Shown: positions 13,001-24,500 of the stretch, piece by piece | How the letters are laid out: the number at the start of each line of letters is the position of its first letter | Position numbering within the stretch: the stretch's first letter is position 1 | Assembly (NCBI GenBank): GCA_903813345.2 | Contig: CAIIXF020000002.1 | Coordinates: 162,001 to 226,000, forward strand | Reading direction: 5' to 3' | Source of the DNA: Owenia fusiformis | Taxonomy: Eukaryota > Annelida > Polychaeta > Sabellida > Oweniidae | DNA length: 64,000 bases | Made by a program: the position numbers and the translations under genes | The notes under the pieces: model-generated | What the model was told of the DNA's origin: nothing | Seen by the model: only the letters and a program-made list of their open reading frames with translations | The model's database searches: none

Positions 13001-15097
13001 ATTTGTGTTTGTTTTTACTTCACCGAAATATCACGTCACGTGATTTGTTAATCTCGCGGCATGGGAGATGATTGACAGAAGTGGGTGGGGTTTTGCTTAT
13101 CCTCCCGCCTTTTACGAATGCTTTGCAGTTGATTGACAGATTAGCTCTTCAAATGTGGAGATTGAAATATACATGATTGATAAAATATTCTCGTATTCTT
13201 AAACGAACATTGTTTCGTAAATTTGACAATGGATCGCAATGCCAATCATCATGTTGCAGCAGCATGGCGATTATCGGCAATGGATTTTATTACCGGCAAT
13301 TGAGAGTATCTACTGCCGCTGCCGACAACCCGGCATTACCGTAAGGCACTAATTCCACTTTACGTAAGAAAAATTCCCGATAGCATCTGACTATTTTGAG
13401 ACTTGTACAGACCCCCCTCCAACACACTTGAAGCCACCATTTTTGCTTTATTTTTTATTTTTTGGCCAAATTATCAAGAAAATGGGTTTTGAATTTTCAA
13501 AATTTGGGCCCATTTTTTGTTTCAGTGGTCCGATATTGGTTTCCATTAGATCTAAAGCACAGAAATTTATCTTCAGACAGACTTCATAAATGGGCACCCC
13601 CTTGTTGGTTTCTTGATCAGCCAGTGTAATATGAGGAATGTCCTGAACTAAATGATTGTGTCTAAGTGACATTACATGTATGATGGATTTTCCACAGATG
13701 GCAGAATTTTTCTTGGGAAATACCTCCTAAAGATAGCGCAAAGTGAGGAAAGCTTTTTGAAAAAAAATTCTTCCAGGTTTATAATTTGCAAATGACATCA
13801 TAAAACAATTGAGACGTAACTAATCAATACAGATTTACGATTAACAGGGTTCAAGGCTTGAGTTAACAATGAAAACATACCACAAAAGGATAACAGTACT
13901 GTCAAGTCTTCGAAGATTGTTGGAGAGTTTGAAATATTGATCGTTGTTCTTCTCATACTGCCAGTATAACAGTGTAACCCTCGAGATCTATCTCTGCTCG
14001 AGGAGGGAATTGTGTCTAATGCTTACCACCTTTGCGCAAATTTTCACCAGTAAGTTTTTGAATATAACATGTCGTGTTGATGTTTTAATTGATGTTAACA
14101 TATCCCTTACATTTTTCTTTATCTTGATGTGAAATAACAAGCTATGACATTGGTTAACATGCCAGATATTGAAATATTATTATTCAAAGCGTTAGAAAAT
14201 TCGAAAATTTTGAACCGCCATATTTGTTTACCGATTTGGACCAAACAGGATGGTCATCTCAATACTAGTGGAACAAGTAAGTTTTTAAAACATTTTGCTG
14301 TTTATTCAGTATCACGAGGCTCAATTATGACCAAGAATGAAGTTAATTTGTTAAAAAAAGACCGTAGAAAACAATGGTGCAGGTTTCATAAGGAGTAGTA
14401 TTATGATAGCAGAGATATCCAACTTTCAAAAACTGGAAGCGAAATTATATACATTTTTTTCAAGAAGCCTACCTCACTTTCGCTGTTTTAGGAGATATTT
14501 CCTTATAAAAATTCTGATATCTGTGTGATTTTCTTACCATGTTACATTAACATTATATAGTCCCAACAAGATTCCATCTAGGATTTCCTGTGATGCCCTG
14601 TATACTGTTCCACAGAATATTCCTACGCCACATAACACAATAAAACCCGCAATTAGGGACGCAAATGGAGTACGGCCCAAACAGTCACCTGAAACAAGAC
14701 ATATATATTATGTGAGAGTTAAAATTGAATGCTTTTTAGATGATACAAAGACATCATTCACAGTACAAAGGATCAAAAGCACAACAATGATTCATTTTGG
14801 ACAAACTTTGAAATCAGCCCAAAATTTCAAAATTGGGGATCAAACACATGACTGCCCAGCCGGAATTTTACTGGTCAGAAGCGCCCCTGCATATTGGTTA
14901 TAAATCCATATAAATATTACAAAAGAAGCAGTATCGAAAATTAATCATCAACCATATTCGATTGTACAGTAAAAAAAACTGAAGAAAAAGTGCAATATAA
15001 AATATTATTGGAATTAGGTCACCTGTACAGGTAAAAATTGTTTCCGGGTTTGATTACAGGTGTTCCGATATAAAAATAGTCAAATTTACTCACCCAT
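6873..15097 (-). CDS. M6: M6/PLP-family myelin proteolipid-like tetraspan protein (complete, 7 exons plus alternative last exon)
   Basis: Four-pass membrane proteolipid of the PLP/DM20/GPM6/Drosophila M6 family, which sits in neuronal and epithelial plasma membranes. Minus-strand coding exons: 15097-15094, 14688-14538, 11989-11830, 11025-10851, 10472-10393, 9853-9788, then either 8305-8180 or 7034-6873. All junctions are GT-AG and phases agree. Predicted length is 265 aa with the distal last exon or 253 aa with the proximal one, close to vertebrate GPM6A/PLP1 (about 276-278). Family marks: MGDCLG start, TPFASLIA and GIFCGTVYRA around TM1, GCLATGATR after TM2, ITYILNLIWM in TM3, and four cysteines in the second outer loop (NSIC, RGC, YTC, KFC) as expected for its two disulfides. 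GCLATGATR is, as I recall it, identical to fly M6. Odd points: exons 4 and 5 carry tandem partial copies of their acceptor sides, and intron 2 holds two DNA elements. Confidence 0.9.
8180..8305 (-). CDS. M6: M6 alternative last exon A (proximal)
   Basis: Acceptor TATAG, then 41 codons starting VTFMLAISANFTRIK and ending TSGPF, then TAG. It is homologous to the distal exon at 6873-7034 and in the same phase, so the two should be alternative C-termini completing TM4 and the cytoplasmic tail. Confidence 0.8.
   Translation of the reverse strand: MTFMLAISANFTRIKSGSEIKDYRQQIALSNDAISNTSGPF
9788..9853 (-). CDS. M6: M6 TM4 exon
   Basis: 22 codons, VDTAGVMFSIAFAGSLLIVL plus GM, forming most of the fourth membrane segment. 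Donor GTAAG directly follows. Only this copy of the repeated exon keeps a donor. Confidence 0.9.
9788..10005 (-). repeat. 73-bp tandem triplication of M6 TM4 exon
   Basis: Acceptor plus most of the exon occurs three times, with exon starts at 9853, 9926 and 9998. The two upstream copies lack the exon's last bases and donor, and run straight into the next acceptor. Use of the middle copy would end in a stop right after LIVL. The outermost copy has a 1-bp deletion that shifts frame. Confidence 0.9.
10393..10472 (-). CDS. M6: M6 exon 5a (outer-loop segment)
   Basis: Encodes the second half of a split Gly, then IYYEGIPNLTYNYTCGATNV through GKFCQH. Has two N-glycosylation sequons (NLT, NYT) and the last two outer-loop cysteines. 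Phase 1 in, phase 0 out. In the text this is the fifth exon in order, and the TM4 exon that follows is the sixth. Confidence 0.9.
10591..10722. repeat. 36-bp minisatellite in M6 intron 4
   Basis: Four units sharing CAATCACTTTTCAATCT, spaced 36, 36 and 31 bp. Confined to the intron between exons 4 and 5. Confidence 0.8.
10851..11025 (-). CDS. M6: M6 exon 4 (TM3 and start of second outer loop)
   Basis: Encodes FMLITYILNLIWMGVTSVMA through CVNMSRF plus the first base of Gly. The third membrane segment is followed by outer-loop cysteines. The first 43 nt and the acceptor are repeated twice more upstream. Confidence 0.92.
10983..11230 (-). repeat. 82-bp tandem triplication of M6 exon 4 acceptor side
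   Basis: Acceptor sites with the same polypyrimidine run and the same exon start lie at 11025 (real exon), 11107 and 11189, each 82 bp apart. Every copy carries the first 43 nt of the exon, encoding FML(I/T)TYILNLIWMG. Only the copy nearest exon 4 continues into real exon. The two others run into intron DNA and act at most as decoy acceptors. Confidence 0.9.
11830..11989 (-). CDS. M6: M6 exon 3 (TM2)
   Basis: 53 codons, LKTIQVIFIIVAVVMGCFAI through GGRVSAGV. Holds the second membrane segment and the cytoplasmic-loop signature GCLATGATRENVY. Confidence 0.92.
12708..13351. mobile_element. hAT-like non-autonomous element, 644 bp, 8-bp TSD
   Basis: Flanked by perfect 8-bp duplications ATTCCACT (12700-12707 and 13352-13359). 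Ends are TAGTGCTTGC and, reversed, TAGTGCCTTAC, each followed by GGTAATG and further imperfect inverted sequence. TAGTG ends with 8-bp duplications fit hAT. No transposase frame. Lies in M6 intron 2. Confidence 0.8.
13693..14525. mobile_element. Foldback/hAT-like element, 833 bp, next to M6 exon 2
   Basis: Inverted ends of about 80 bp: CACAGATGGCAGAATTTTTC on the left, matched by CACAGATATCAGAATTTTTA on the right when reversed, continuing through the CTCCTAAA and AGTGAGG blocks. Flanks GGATTTTC (13685-13692) and TGATTTTC (14526-14533) are a 7/8-matching target-site duplication. Interior open frames (84 aa or less) match nothing I recognise. Confidence 0.75.
14538..14688 (-). CDS. M6: M6 exon 2 (TM1)
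   Basis: Encodes DCLGRTPFASLIAGFIVLCG and on to NVNVT, including the first membrane segment and the GIFCGTVYRA motif. It starts in phase 2 after AG and ends TG before GTAAG. A transposable element begins only 12 nt beyond its 3' end. Confidence 0.88.
15094..15097 (-). CDS. M6: M6 coding exon 1 (ATGG, start codon)
   Basis: The minus strand reads ATGG followed by the strong donor GTGAGT. The single leftover G joins GT of exon 2 to give Met-Gly-Asp-Cys-Leu-Gly, the expected N-terminus of this family (vertebrate MGCFEC, fly MGESCQ). The phase fit and sequence fit support this tiny coding part. The 5' untranslated extent is unknown. Confidence 0.65.
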
Positions 15098-15960
15098 TTT
15101 CAAAAATAGTATCCCTATGTACACAAGTTATTTCGATCTTTATTTTTAGTCTACATATTGTCCCGATTCATGGCGTAAAATTGCATATAATATGGAAATG
15201 TAAAAGTTTGTTATCTTTGAATTTCAAATATGGCCGACATGAGGCCCCTTAGATTAAACATCAGGAATAAATGGTTGAAAAAGACCTCTTTATATCGCAT
15301 TACAGAACTCCAGTAATATTGATTAAATTTTATGAGATATATCTATCACATTTTGTTGACATAAATCTTAAATGTTCTGACACGAGAGATTATTTTAAAT
15401 AAATAAACGTTTTTATTTTGTTCTTATAAGAGGTCTTAAGAACAGTTCTATTATCCATTTATAGATGGCGATAATCAGGATAAGTAATTGTACACTGTTG
15501 GCAAAAATCAACGCCAGGGGCAGATTTTCATTTATCAATTATTGAACGATACACGTTCTAAGTTTTTCAAATAAGCCGAATAACATAATGTATGATTACA
15601 CGAGGAAATTCGAAAGTACTGCCTTTTATCGGCAGATTGTATTAATTAAAATCATATTAAATAGACACCATCGGTCAAAACGTTCAGACGTTAGTCATGC
15701 TTAAAATACCCTGTACCCCCCCCCCTTTATCCTTCTGTATATTGCCAGGTAAAGAGAGTGAAGGTGACGGGGGGGGGGGTGGATACAGTATTTGAGCAAG
15801 ACTATCAAAACGTTTGAACAATGAATCGTGATATCTTATAGTGATGTATTGGAAAAACCTAGAATCAAAATTATAAATTGATTGCATGAGCTGATTGGAA
15901 AATAAAGCTTATAATTAGGTGTTCAATTAAGCCAAGGGGTCTCCTGAGAGGTGAAGCAAC
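15098..15960. other. M6 5' flank / spacer to SDR gene
   Basis: Should contain M6 5' untranslated sequence and promoter, and the 3' end of the SDR gene (minus-strand AATAAA near 15412). Poly-C and poly-G runs occur at about 15717-15725 and 15769-15778. No further gene seen. Confidence 0.35.
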
Positions 15961-17196
15961 TCATAGTTCATCTTTGATATCGTGAAAACCCAAGTCAAGA
16001 TTGTAGAGTTCTTGAATACCCTTATAAAACAATGACCTATTCTCGTATATTATTTCCCTGGCTAAGATATTAATTATTTCAGTTCTTTGTTGACCATAAC
16101 CCGGCTCGATCATAACGTCTTCGTAAAATTTAACAGTTTGACTAAAAACTGTTTCCCAGGGTGTCGGGTTCCAATTCAAATGTAACTCAGCTTTTGTGAC
16201 ATTTATTGGTCCCTTTTTGACCGAAGGGAAAAGATAAATTGCATTGTTTGATTCATCCAATGTGTAATTGAACTTTGAGTCAATCGTTCTTTCTCTGATG
16301 CCATCAAATAATTGATTCAAAGTTAATGTTTCAGGGTGAGCGAGATTAAAAGCTTCATTTTTAATAGTTTCAAATCTGCTTTCATCCAAGGCAATGATAT
16401 TTAAGATAACCTTTGCAACGTCCTCCACATAGACTAGACTCATAGGGTAATTGTTGAGATATCGGGGCAGTGATATTGTTTTATCAACATAGTCATTCAT
16501 GCGAATCCACAGTTGATATATCCACCAGCGATACGTACTGTCACGTGGTCCAACTACATCCGGGAGCCGTAGAGCAACGTACGGGAAGCCACCCTGTTGT
16601 ACACTCTCACTCAAAACCTCTTCGCCTTGTAATTTTCTATTTCCATAACTATCTTTTGAACTCATTTCTTCCCGAATGTCTTCATCAGTTGGTCTAACAG
16701 CGTCAGTCTCAACTGATGGACCATCATGATTCTTAATACAAACTTCGTATACAGAATCTGAACTGATGTAAACGTACATTCCAACATTTTTGGCCGTGAG
16801 TGTAGATATAGCCTGTTGAACTTCGTACGGTCCGTAAGCGCTAAAATCAACAACAGCATGTAACTTCAACCCTTCTAGTTTATCAAGTAGCTCCTTGCAC
16901 CCTCTTAATGGCTTCTTTCTGTCACAAATGATGCTGTGGACGTGAGGCTTTATTCTGTACCTAGAATCCCAATACCAATTTCCCCGATTCACTATGGTAA
17001 CCGAGTATCCATCTTGTATTAACCCTTGTACTGTCGATGCCCCCATAAATCCATTTCCTCCAAAAACAAGCACATTCTTCCCCGAACCATCAACTTTCTT
17101 TTCGCCACTGAGGTATCCTGCTTTACAAGTCTCAATCAAGGCGAGGGCAGCTCCAAGGAAAACAATATTCCACGTACATGTATGTCGACCTATCAT
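15961..17196 (-). CDS. Secreted/ER-lumen NAD(P)-dependent epimerase/dehydratase-like protein (extended SDR), intronless
   Basis: A 411-aa protein read from the ATG at 17196 (AAG in front gives an A at -3). The open frame extends 15 codons further up only through a non-ATG TTG. Residues 1-30 (MIGRHTCTWNIVFLGAALAL and on) look like a signal peptide or anchor. The Rossmann motif GGNGFMG is at about 46-52, VVDFSAYG at 115-122, YISSDSVY at 143-150 (catalytic Ser region), YGNRK at 184-188 (the YxxxK pair) and LRLPDVVGPRD at 209-219. These are the marks of extended SDRs of the NAD-dependent epimerase/dehydratase family. Three sequons (NYT, NVT, NRS) in the C-terminal half suit a luminal protein. The substrate is unknown. 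It is a single exon in a region where every other gene is heavily split, suggesting a retrocopy or an acquired gene. No intron remnants seen. Confidence 0.88.
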   Translation of the reverse strand: MIGRHTCTWNIVFLGAALALIETCKAGYLSGEKKVDGSGKNVLVFGGNGFMGASTVQGLIQDGYSVTIVNRGNWYWDSRYRIKPHVHSIICDRKKPLRGCKELLDKLEGLKLHAVVDFSAYGPYEVQQAISTLTAKNVGMYVYISSDSVYEVCIKNHDGPSVETDAVRPTDEDIREEMSSKDSYGNRKLQGEEVLSESVQQGGFPYVALRLPDVVGPRDSTYRWWIYQLWIRMNDYVDKTISLPRYLNNYPMSLVYVEDVAKVILNIIALDESRFETIKNEAFNLAHPETLTLNQLFDGIRERTIDSKFNYTLDESNNAIYLFPSVKKGPINVTKAELHLNWNPTPWETVFSQTVKFYEDVMIEPGYGQQRTEIINILAREIIYENRSLFYKGIQELYNLDLGFHDIKDEL

Positions 17197-17539
17197 CTTT
17201 TTTGTTCCAATCGATCTTAAAACTATTGTAGATAAGTCCAATCATGGGTTTAGCTTTCCAAATGTTTATAATAAACAACTAAAGCTCAGTTCGTTTCTCT
17301 GCCTTGCTTAGAATTTCCGATCTATTCCCATATCAGCAATGCGGTCTAAACTCTGGGCAAAACGTTCTAGCTGGTAACACCTAGTGCCTAGTGGTAAAGT
17401 TCAGATAAACATATCTTCCCAAATGATAAGAGAGCGCCTATCAACAGGGAGGTAAATGTAAGGCCGGGTTAACATGAACTTAACTGAGGTCATAAAACAA
17501 ACTGCCTTGTTAGGATTATTATCCAACTGAACGTACAGT

Positions 17540-17625
17540 AGTTCCCGAGGGATATAGACTAGAGAAACCCTCCGTCCGTCCGTCCGTCCGTCCGTCTGTC
17601 CGTTCGTTCGATCGTCCGTTTAACC
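17540..17625. repeat. CCGT microsatellite with GGGATATAGA leader
   Basis: TTCCCGAGGGATATAGA is followed shortly by about ten CCGT/CCGTTCGT units. Same arrangement as the longer element at about 28370-29392, so probably a truncated relative. Confidence 0.65.
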
Positions 17626-20006
17626 CTAATGTTTGCAACCTTTTTTATAACACGCACGCACGCGTTTCGTAACTACTTGGCGATTAACTGTTTTTTACCT
17701 TTAAAATTTCATAACGCAATCAATAGTGGCTCGATTTTCATGAAATAAAGCATATTGGAAAGGAAATTCAATCTGCTAAATTATCATTTATCAAACAGAG
17801 CATTAATCAACCTTTTGCATTTTCTGGAGCATTAGAAACAAAGTAACAATCAATATTTAATGACTTTTAATTTTATTGGTATCACGTTCCAACTATCATA
17901 ACTTTAGCCCTCTACCCCCAATCTTTTACACCAAAAAGTGTCTTGCATCGGTGGCTCTAGGTTAAAAAATATCAGAGACGCGAAAATTGCAATAAGTATT
18001 CGAGAAAAAATCGAGAGGGGAGGGTCGGATTGCCCCCCTTCCCCCCTCCTCTACAGACATTAGGGTTAATCCGCCCGCCCAGACATATTTCATGGAAATG
18101 CAATCTTTGATATTCCAAATACCAGTCAACGAATTTGGTTGATATTGTGCATGCATATGTAGATGCTTTGGAGACATATTATCGATACATTTCTTTACTT
18201 GCCAAGTTTACATTGGAGTCTGCCCCCCCCCCCCCATGTCCGCCACTGTATTTGAGGATATAAGAATTTAAAGACAGACTTTCTGAACCACCTGGTTGCT
18301 CATTAGACCTTATAAGGCAAGACACATCCATTAGGCTTGTCAACCAAATCTTTATCCAATCAGCTAATAGTGATGCTTTATGGGATAATATTTATGTTTA
18401 TAAACATAACAAAAGCACATGTTATAATTTCATACTTTACAGTCAGTGAACATGAACTGAATAAAGGAATTGACCAACATTTTTTTAACCAAGAGTCTTC
18501 ATACATTTTGTTATGCTTGCTACATAGATTTTCCAGTTAATGTATGTAAAGTAAATGTAGGTCTCCTTTAGGTAAATTGATTCATGTTCTAATAATCCCT
18601 AACATCTAATTAAATTTGATATCATAAAGCAATTGCTTTTGGGGTCATTTCAAGAATTAAATGTAGAAACCAGCACAAAAGCTTGAAATGTATGGGAAAT
18701 TCTGTACAATTTGAAAACTTGTATTGGTTCTTTCATCTGGTCCCTACCTACCACAAAGGGTTGTACTAAGTCATGTCCTTCATTTATGCAATACTTCTGC
18801 ACTTTTCAACCTCTATTACCATGTTGTACCAGGGTGTCTCCAAATTTGAAATTGATGATCTTTTATATTTATGTAACCATATGCAAATGGTAAGAGATAA
18901 TGAATTGTCCCATTTCCTAGGGTTGTTCCATATGAGACCCATTCTTATAAATTTTCTCTAAGGTAAAAACCTTTGTAAACAGGTTTTTGGACAAATGGAA
19001 CATCAAAAATAGTGAATTTGTCCTTGTGTTGTTCAGGAGACCTCATTCTTACACAGTCATTATACAGTGAACATGTCTCAACCATCAGAAAAATAGAGTG
19101 CTGATGTTCAAGATTGAACTAACAGGATATGAAACAATAAATTAAAGACAGAGTTATCTTGACTTACCGAAAGTACTCGTAAAAGCAAGTTTGAGCAAAA
19201 AGAAACTTTTGTAAAATCATCAAACTCTAGAAAAGGCAATAGATGAGTTTCTTATATCAATGTTAGCCAAGTGAACCATGGTCAAGTACTCATTGTAGTA
19301 ATCTCAAGTCTTTGGAACAGTACAGTTATCTTGAAGTCTTTTACATCAAGCAAATACATTGGATTTTGTAATTATATAATGTCTTTGGAGTCATATCTTT
19401 AATATACCATATGTAGGTAAGTAAATGACACATTTCTTATGATTAACAGTAGTATGAATTATGTTTTATTGAAATGGTACTTATAACATGTGCTTTTGAA
19501 AGATTTACAAACAAACCTTACATCATGTGACCCTGAATACCTCACCTCATTGGTTGAAATTTGAATTAGGCCACTCCTCTTAATTAAAAAAAATACAAAT
19601 TTTCAAATAAGGATTTCTAAAAAAGTAATGCGTAATTGCAATAATTGATAAATAGATTTCAAGGAGAATGTATTCATAAACATCTGTGACAATTTTTATG
19701 GTGATCTGTTGGCTACAACTAACAGAAAATCAAAATTATTCCTCTTGATTAGAATTTTTCATATTCCTAATATTTTCAAATTTAGAATGACTGCTTTTCT
19801 AGTGGAGGCTCTGCCCGGAGGCTCTGTCTTTAAGATCTTTCCTCAGATCCACAAGTACAGTATTGTTTGTTTAATTTGTTTAATTAGAATCTGGCCAATG
19901 TAACCTCTGAGAGACTGAGTTGGCAACTGATACTTCTCAAATCACAAAAGCCTAGCATTGACAAAATAAACTTATCTGACCAATCTCCTTTATCTAAATA
20001 CAATAA

Positions 20007-20207
20007 CACCCCTCCATAAGTTTAGCAACTGGCCGTTTTCATTAGAAACCATATCAGAGCCTGTCAATTTTTGTCAATTTAAATACAATAGTTCGGAGCT
20101 TATGAGGAATTTGATGATTTTTTTAATCGCAGAACATTTACAGGGCATCAATGATAAGTAATTTGAATAGAGACTTCCGGCTAATAATAGATGGGGGGGG
20201 GGGGGTG
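20007..20207. mobile_element. CACTCCC-family MITE, 201 bp
   Basis: Left end CACCCCTCCATAAGTTTAGC, right end a run of G then GTG followed by TA. Length, ends and an internal GATGATTTTTTT block match the copy at 38124-38334. The right end is strongly degraded by the G run. Confidence 0.5.
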
Positions 20208-21469
20208 TAACTCAAACTTCTAAGAGGGTTAACTGCAGTCATTTCAAGAAATAAAAGCTGAGAATGATAACAAGTTCAATATTATCTCATAATATAGTTT
20301 AATAAACTTCGATTTGTTGGGGTCTTTTAATCAGTGAAAACTGAAGAGAATGCTAATTCGCATCGGGGCTGAGAGATGACCAATTCATCGATGGCAATAC
20401 CCCGATGTGAAAGCTATAAGAATTAATCATTATACACAATATGGTGCTTTGCGAATGGAACCATTCTAGAGTATGGTGCTTATCATTTGGAATACGATCC
20501 TCCTGACCCCTGCAGAGCATGCTTTGGACGACATGTCCTATTACTGTAGCAGGATTTGAAGAGAATGCGAACCAACCCCAAAGTGTTACAAACATTCAAC
20601 ATCGGGGGATTGATAATGAAGAGTTTGGCTTTTATGATTATGAGGAATTCCAGGTCAGCCCATTCTGATACTCATCACGTCTTTCTGTCTTCAACCAGAA
20701 GTATACTAGTGTGAAGCTAATAGAAGGCCATGGTATCTCATGATGATGAGGTCAGCCATGGTGCCATCATTAAATGTAATCAAATATACCACAATCTAAC
20801 TTTAACTACTTGTATAAAACGTAATCATTGTCTGTTTCTATGTTGGACACTTTGCTTTCACATTTAGGACGTCGATTTATCACAAGTCACACTAATAACT
20901 TCGTGAGTCATTCTCTTCAATCCGTTCTAATTTCAAATTCATGAAATTATTTTTTCTCCTTGTAGTTTATAGTTTACACATTCCTCTTAATGTTTGATAT
21001 GATACTACAGAAATGATTTATAAAGCAATACGTACTCATTTCATTTAACTGAGAATACCATATTCCAAGACTGATGAATATATTTCAAAATTTGAGAGCA
21101 ATTATTATAATTGTTGTATTTTGTCGGCAAATATTGAAATGAGATATGGATTACCAAATATGAATGGAGTTAAAGTTTATAGAACAGTTCAACTTGGATT
21201 GATAACGATTTTAGTATCTTTCTTTCACAGAAACACAGGATCTGGATTGTAAATATTTAGAACACTAATCGCCATACCGCAATGAAGTCAGCCAAAGAAA
21301 ACTATTAAATGCTACATGGACTTCATCAAACAATCGCAAGAAGGAAGTAAAATGTAGGGATGTGGATGGGCTATTTAAAGTTGTATCGTTATCTTATGGA
21401 TATGTGTTACGAAATGAAGATCAGATTAAATGCATCAATAAGGAATCCAATTCACAGACTGTATTAGTG

Positions 21470-21550
21470 ATGGCTAAAAGCACTATATATTTCGGATTGG
21501 TTCTTGTCATAGTCTTTTCTCAGGAATCACACGCACAAAAAGCAGCCACG
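21470..21550 (+). CDS. PVF exon 1 (signal peptide)
   Basis: 27 codons, MAKSTIYFGLVLVIVFSQES then HAQKAAT, ending at donor GTAGGT. Hydrophobic core typical of a secretory signal, with likely cleavage near SHA-Q. Confidence 0.75.
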
Positions 21551-24500
21551 GTAGGTGTTGGTAATTGAAGGGTGAGGGTGTCATTAGTGGTGCTATATCT
21601 CTTAAACCTCGATTCTTGGATAAGGCATGCGGGTTTAAAATATAAACTGTAATATGTTTCAGAACATTTGTTAATTTTAACTCATTAATTATAACGTATT
21701 TCAAGAAAATTATAACTTTGTATATAATGGAAATAACCATTTTTAAGGAATATATTCTGCGAGGGTCGATTGCCTCATAATCTGTGTGTTTATTTTTTAG
21801 AGACATTAAAACAATAATATTTACTTTAAAATAAATTCATGATACGCAAATATAAATTCACAATTAAAAAGTAGATTTTACATAGTAGGCTACTTGGACA
21901 AGAATGCCTTCTTCGTGCAATTGGCAACTGCTTTGCAATTGAATTACTGGCTTACCATAGAAGTGCTCTCGGGGACTATAAGGTCAGGCAAAGAGGACAG
22001 AGACCGGTCGTGAAAACCGTGAATTTCAATGAATGAAAAAAGGGGGAGGGGATCAAAGCTAAAGCTCTGAGGGTTCCCCCGCCCCATGCATGAAAATCAA
22101 TTGAGAGACAATAAAAATCCAGTTATCGTAAAATTTAAGAATTAGTAAAATCCATTTCTCTCAGTATTACAGTTACATAATATCAACATAATTAGGGACA
22201 TTTTTGATATTTCAGTCTAATGTTCCGGGTCCATTGTCAGACGAGTTTTACATCGATATTTTACGAATCTTTTTTCCCACTGTGCACCGTGTTGGGTATT
22301 TTCCAATAGACAACTGGCAAAGGACGATACGTGCAGCGCAACGAGCGTCTTTAGTGAAGAACGACCAGAGAAGCAGGCGTCGTAGAGATACTTATGCCAG
22401 AAATTATCATCCTGATGCCCACGGGCGGTTTTATTCGGACGAAACATTTAAACTAGAAGCACCCATGAGACTCGATGAACTGAGTAGGTGATTGTATATT
22501 AAACTTGATGTTTCATTTTATAGAGCACGTTAGAACACATTTGTGAAATCGCAAAATTTAACCGCTATGGGAAATCATGTTTCTTTTTTTCTTTTTTTAT
22601 TCCTTTTTTATTCATTGAAAAAACATTTGATAGCAGTTACATTAACATATACAATATACATAATATCAAAGGAGTCACACAATTTTCCACCATATTCTTT
22701 TTAAGGCATCTAACCACACTATTCTAGTGTAATCTAGTACCCATAATTTCCCACTTTGAGAAAAGCTCACAATCTCTTGAACGCCCATGCTTTGATATAC
22801 ACACTCTGATATTTATTTTCAAATTGAATAAAATATCTAGGGATGATTCATATAACATTTACTCAATAGACAGATTGACAAGTAATCTTACCGATATCTT
22901 TGAACAAAAGTTGTGTGTAAAGTATATCATGTATATATGTACGTTTGTCATTGAAACTTTGTGTACGCTCCTTACGATGTATCGAAGTATATAGAAACTT
23001 AAGTATACAGTACATAAATTTTTCATTTTCAGGAAGGTTATATGACAAAAACAAAAACGAAACAGATTCAAATGACTTCACTAGATGTAAGAATCCAATT
23101 CCATTTGTATACGACGTTCGCAATCTTACAGGTTCCCCAAACAAGGTCTACCATCCCGAATGTGTTGTTCTTCACCAATGTACCAAGTGGTCAGGTTGTT
23201 GCGAGACAAGCGGAGTTCCTTCCAAGTGCGCAGCTAACGTTGATAAAATTGAAACGATCACCAAAACATACATGGTAATGACTGGTTCACATTTGCTGCG
23301 ATACATCGGCCGCCTGCGCCCGGCCTATTGAGTTTTATGTTTTTCAAGTTTTATATTTTTAATGTCCATTAGTTTTTTCCAAGCTTTCTTGTTTATTAGT
23401 TTTTCAATATACCGTTTGTGCCTGGTCAAAAGAACATGTATGACTAACATTTTGAACTATTGCTATTAATTTAATATCACTACATTTGGCAAATCTATTT
23501 GATAAAAGGAAAAGAATATTTCAAATATATTACGAAAATGCAATTGTAGGTAAACGAGTATCTAGGAAGGGACCGCCAACAAATTCGTGCGTTGGAGACA
23601 TTGCAATTTGAAAACCACACTGAATGTTTCTGTAAACCAACAAATTCACCACCACCGTAAGTTATACTTATGTACAAGTTCACATGCAATACACCAACAT
23701 CACATGCAATACACCAACATCACATGCAATACAACAACATCACATGCAATACACCAACACGGCAGGATATTTTACTAAATGTTTACATTAATTTACGGTA
23801 AGTTCACATTAAGTCATTCTAAATGTTTACGTGCATTCTACCACTATGGTAAGTTCACGCTAAGTGATACTAAATGCATGGAATTCGCCCACACGGTAAA
23901 TCATATACAAACTAGGAAGTACATTCTAACAAAAAAACTTATGATTAAAAGGTCAAACGACAGTATGGTTACTCATCCAAAATGTTTACATGCAAGTAAC
24001 AACAGTACGGTAACTCATATTACATATTTACATGCAAGTACACTCCCCTCCATAAGTTTGGCAACCTTAGCTCCCCCATTGAACTACGTGTTAAAGCCTC
24101 TTTACGTTTGAATTTTTATTCACTCAACCTAAGATGAAAAAACGTATAATATTGATGGAAACGTAACTTGATTTTAATTCCAATACCTTCAACTTTTCCC
24201 AATTATTTTCCTCGATTTCAATAGGTCGAAAATTGATGATAAGTTTGATGAAATTTTGCAAATCGTCATTCCCATGTAAACCAATGGGAAATGGTGGGTT
24301 CGGGGCAAATCAGAAATCAGGATACCTTTTCAGTAAAAGATCCAGCAAAAATATTTTGATATAGAAAATTGAATTGTCTAACTTTTTTGTACACTAAGTG
24401 TTTAGCTTACTTGATGAATACTAAAGTTACAGAGCTCCAAAGTCATTTTTGAAAATCATGTTTCGCCTCCTGTGTTATTTCAATGGTCAAGTTTTTTGCA

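Larger units (their letters stand above)
17242..21469. other. Divergent intergenic region (SDR and PVF genes)
   Basis: Head-to-head spacer of about 4.2 kb that should hold both promoters. I see a CCGT microsatellite element at about 17540-17620, a MITE at 20007-20207 and poly-C runs near 18223. No TATA box or gene could be supported. Confidence 0.4.

Noticed and set aside
17197-17241. 15-codon N-terminal extension of the SDR protein
   Set aside because: It would start at TTG. The first ATG (17196) has a suitable A at -3 and directly precedes the signal-peptide-like segment.
21362-21469. 36-codon N-terminal extension of the PVF protein
   Set aside because: It begins at GTG, not ATG, and would bury the signal peptide. 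ATG 21470 is the sound start.
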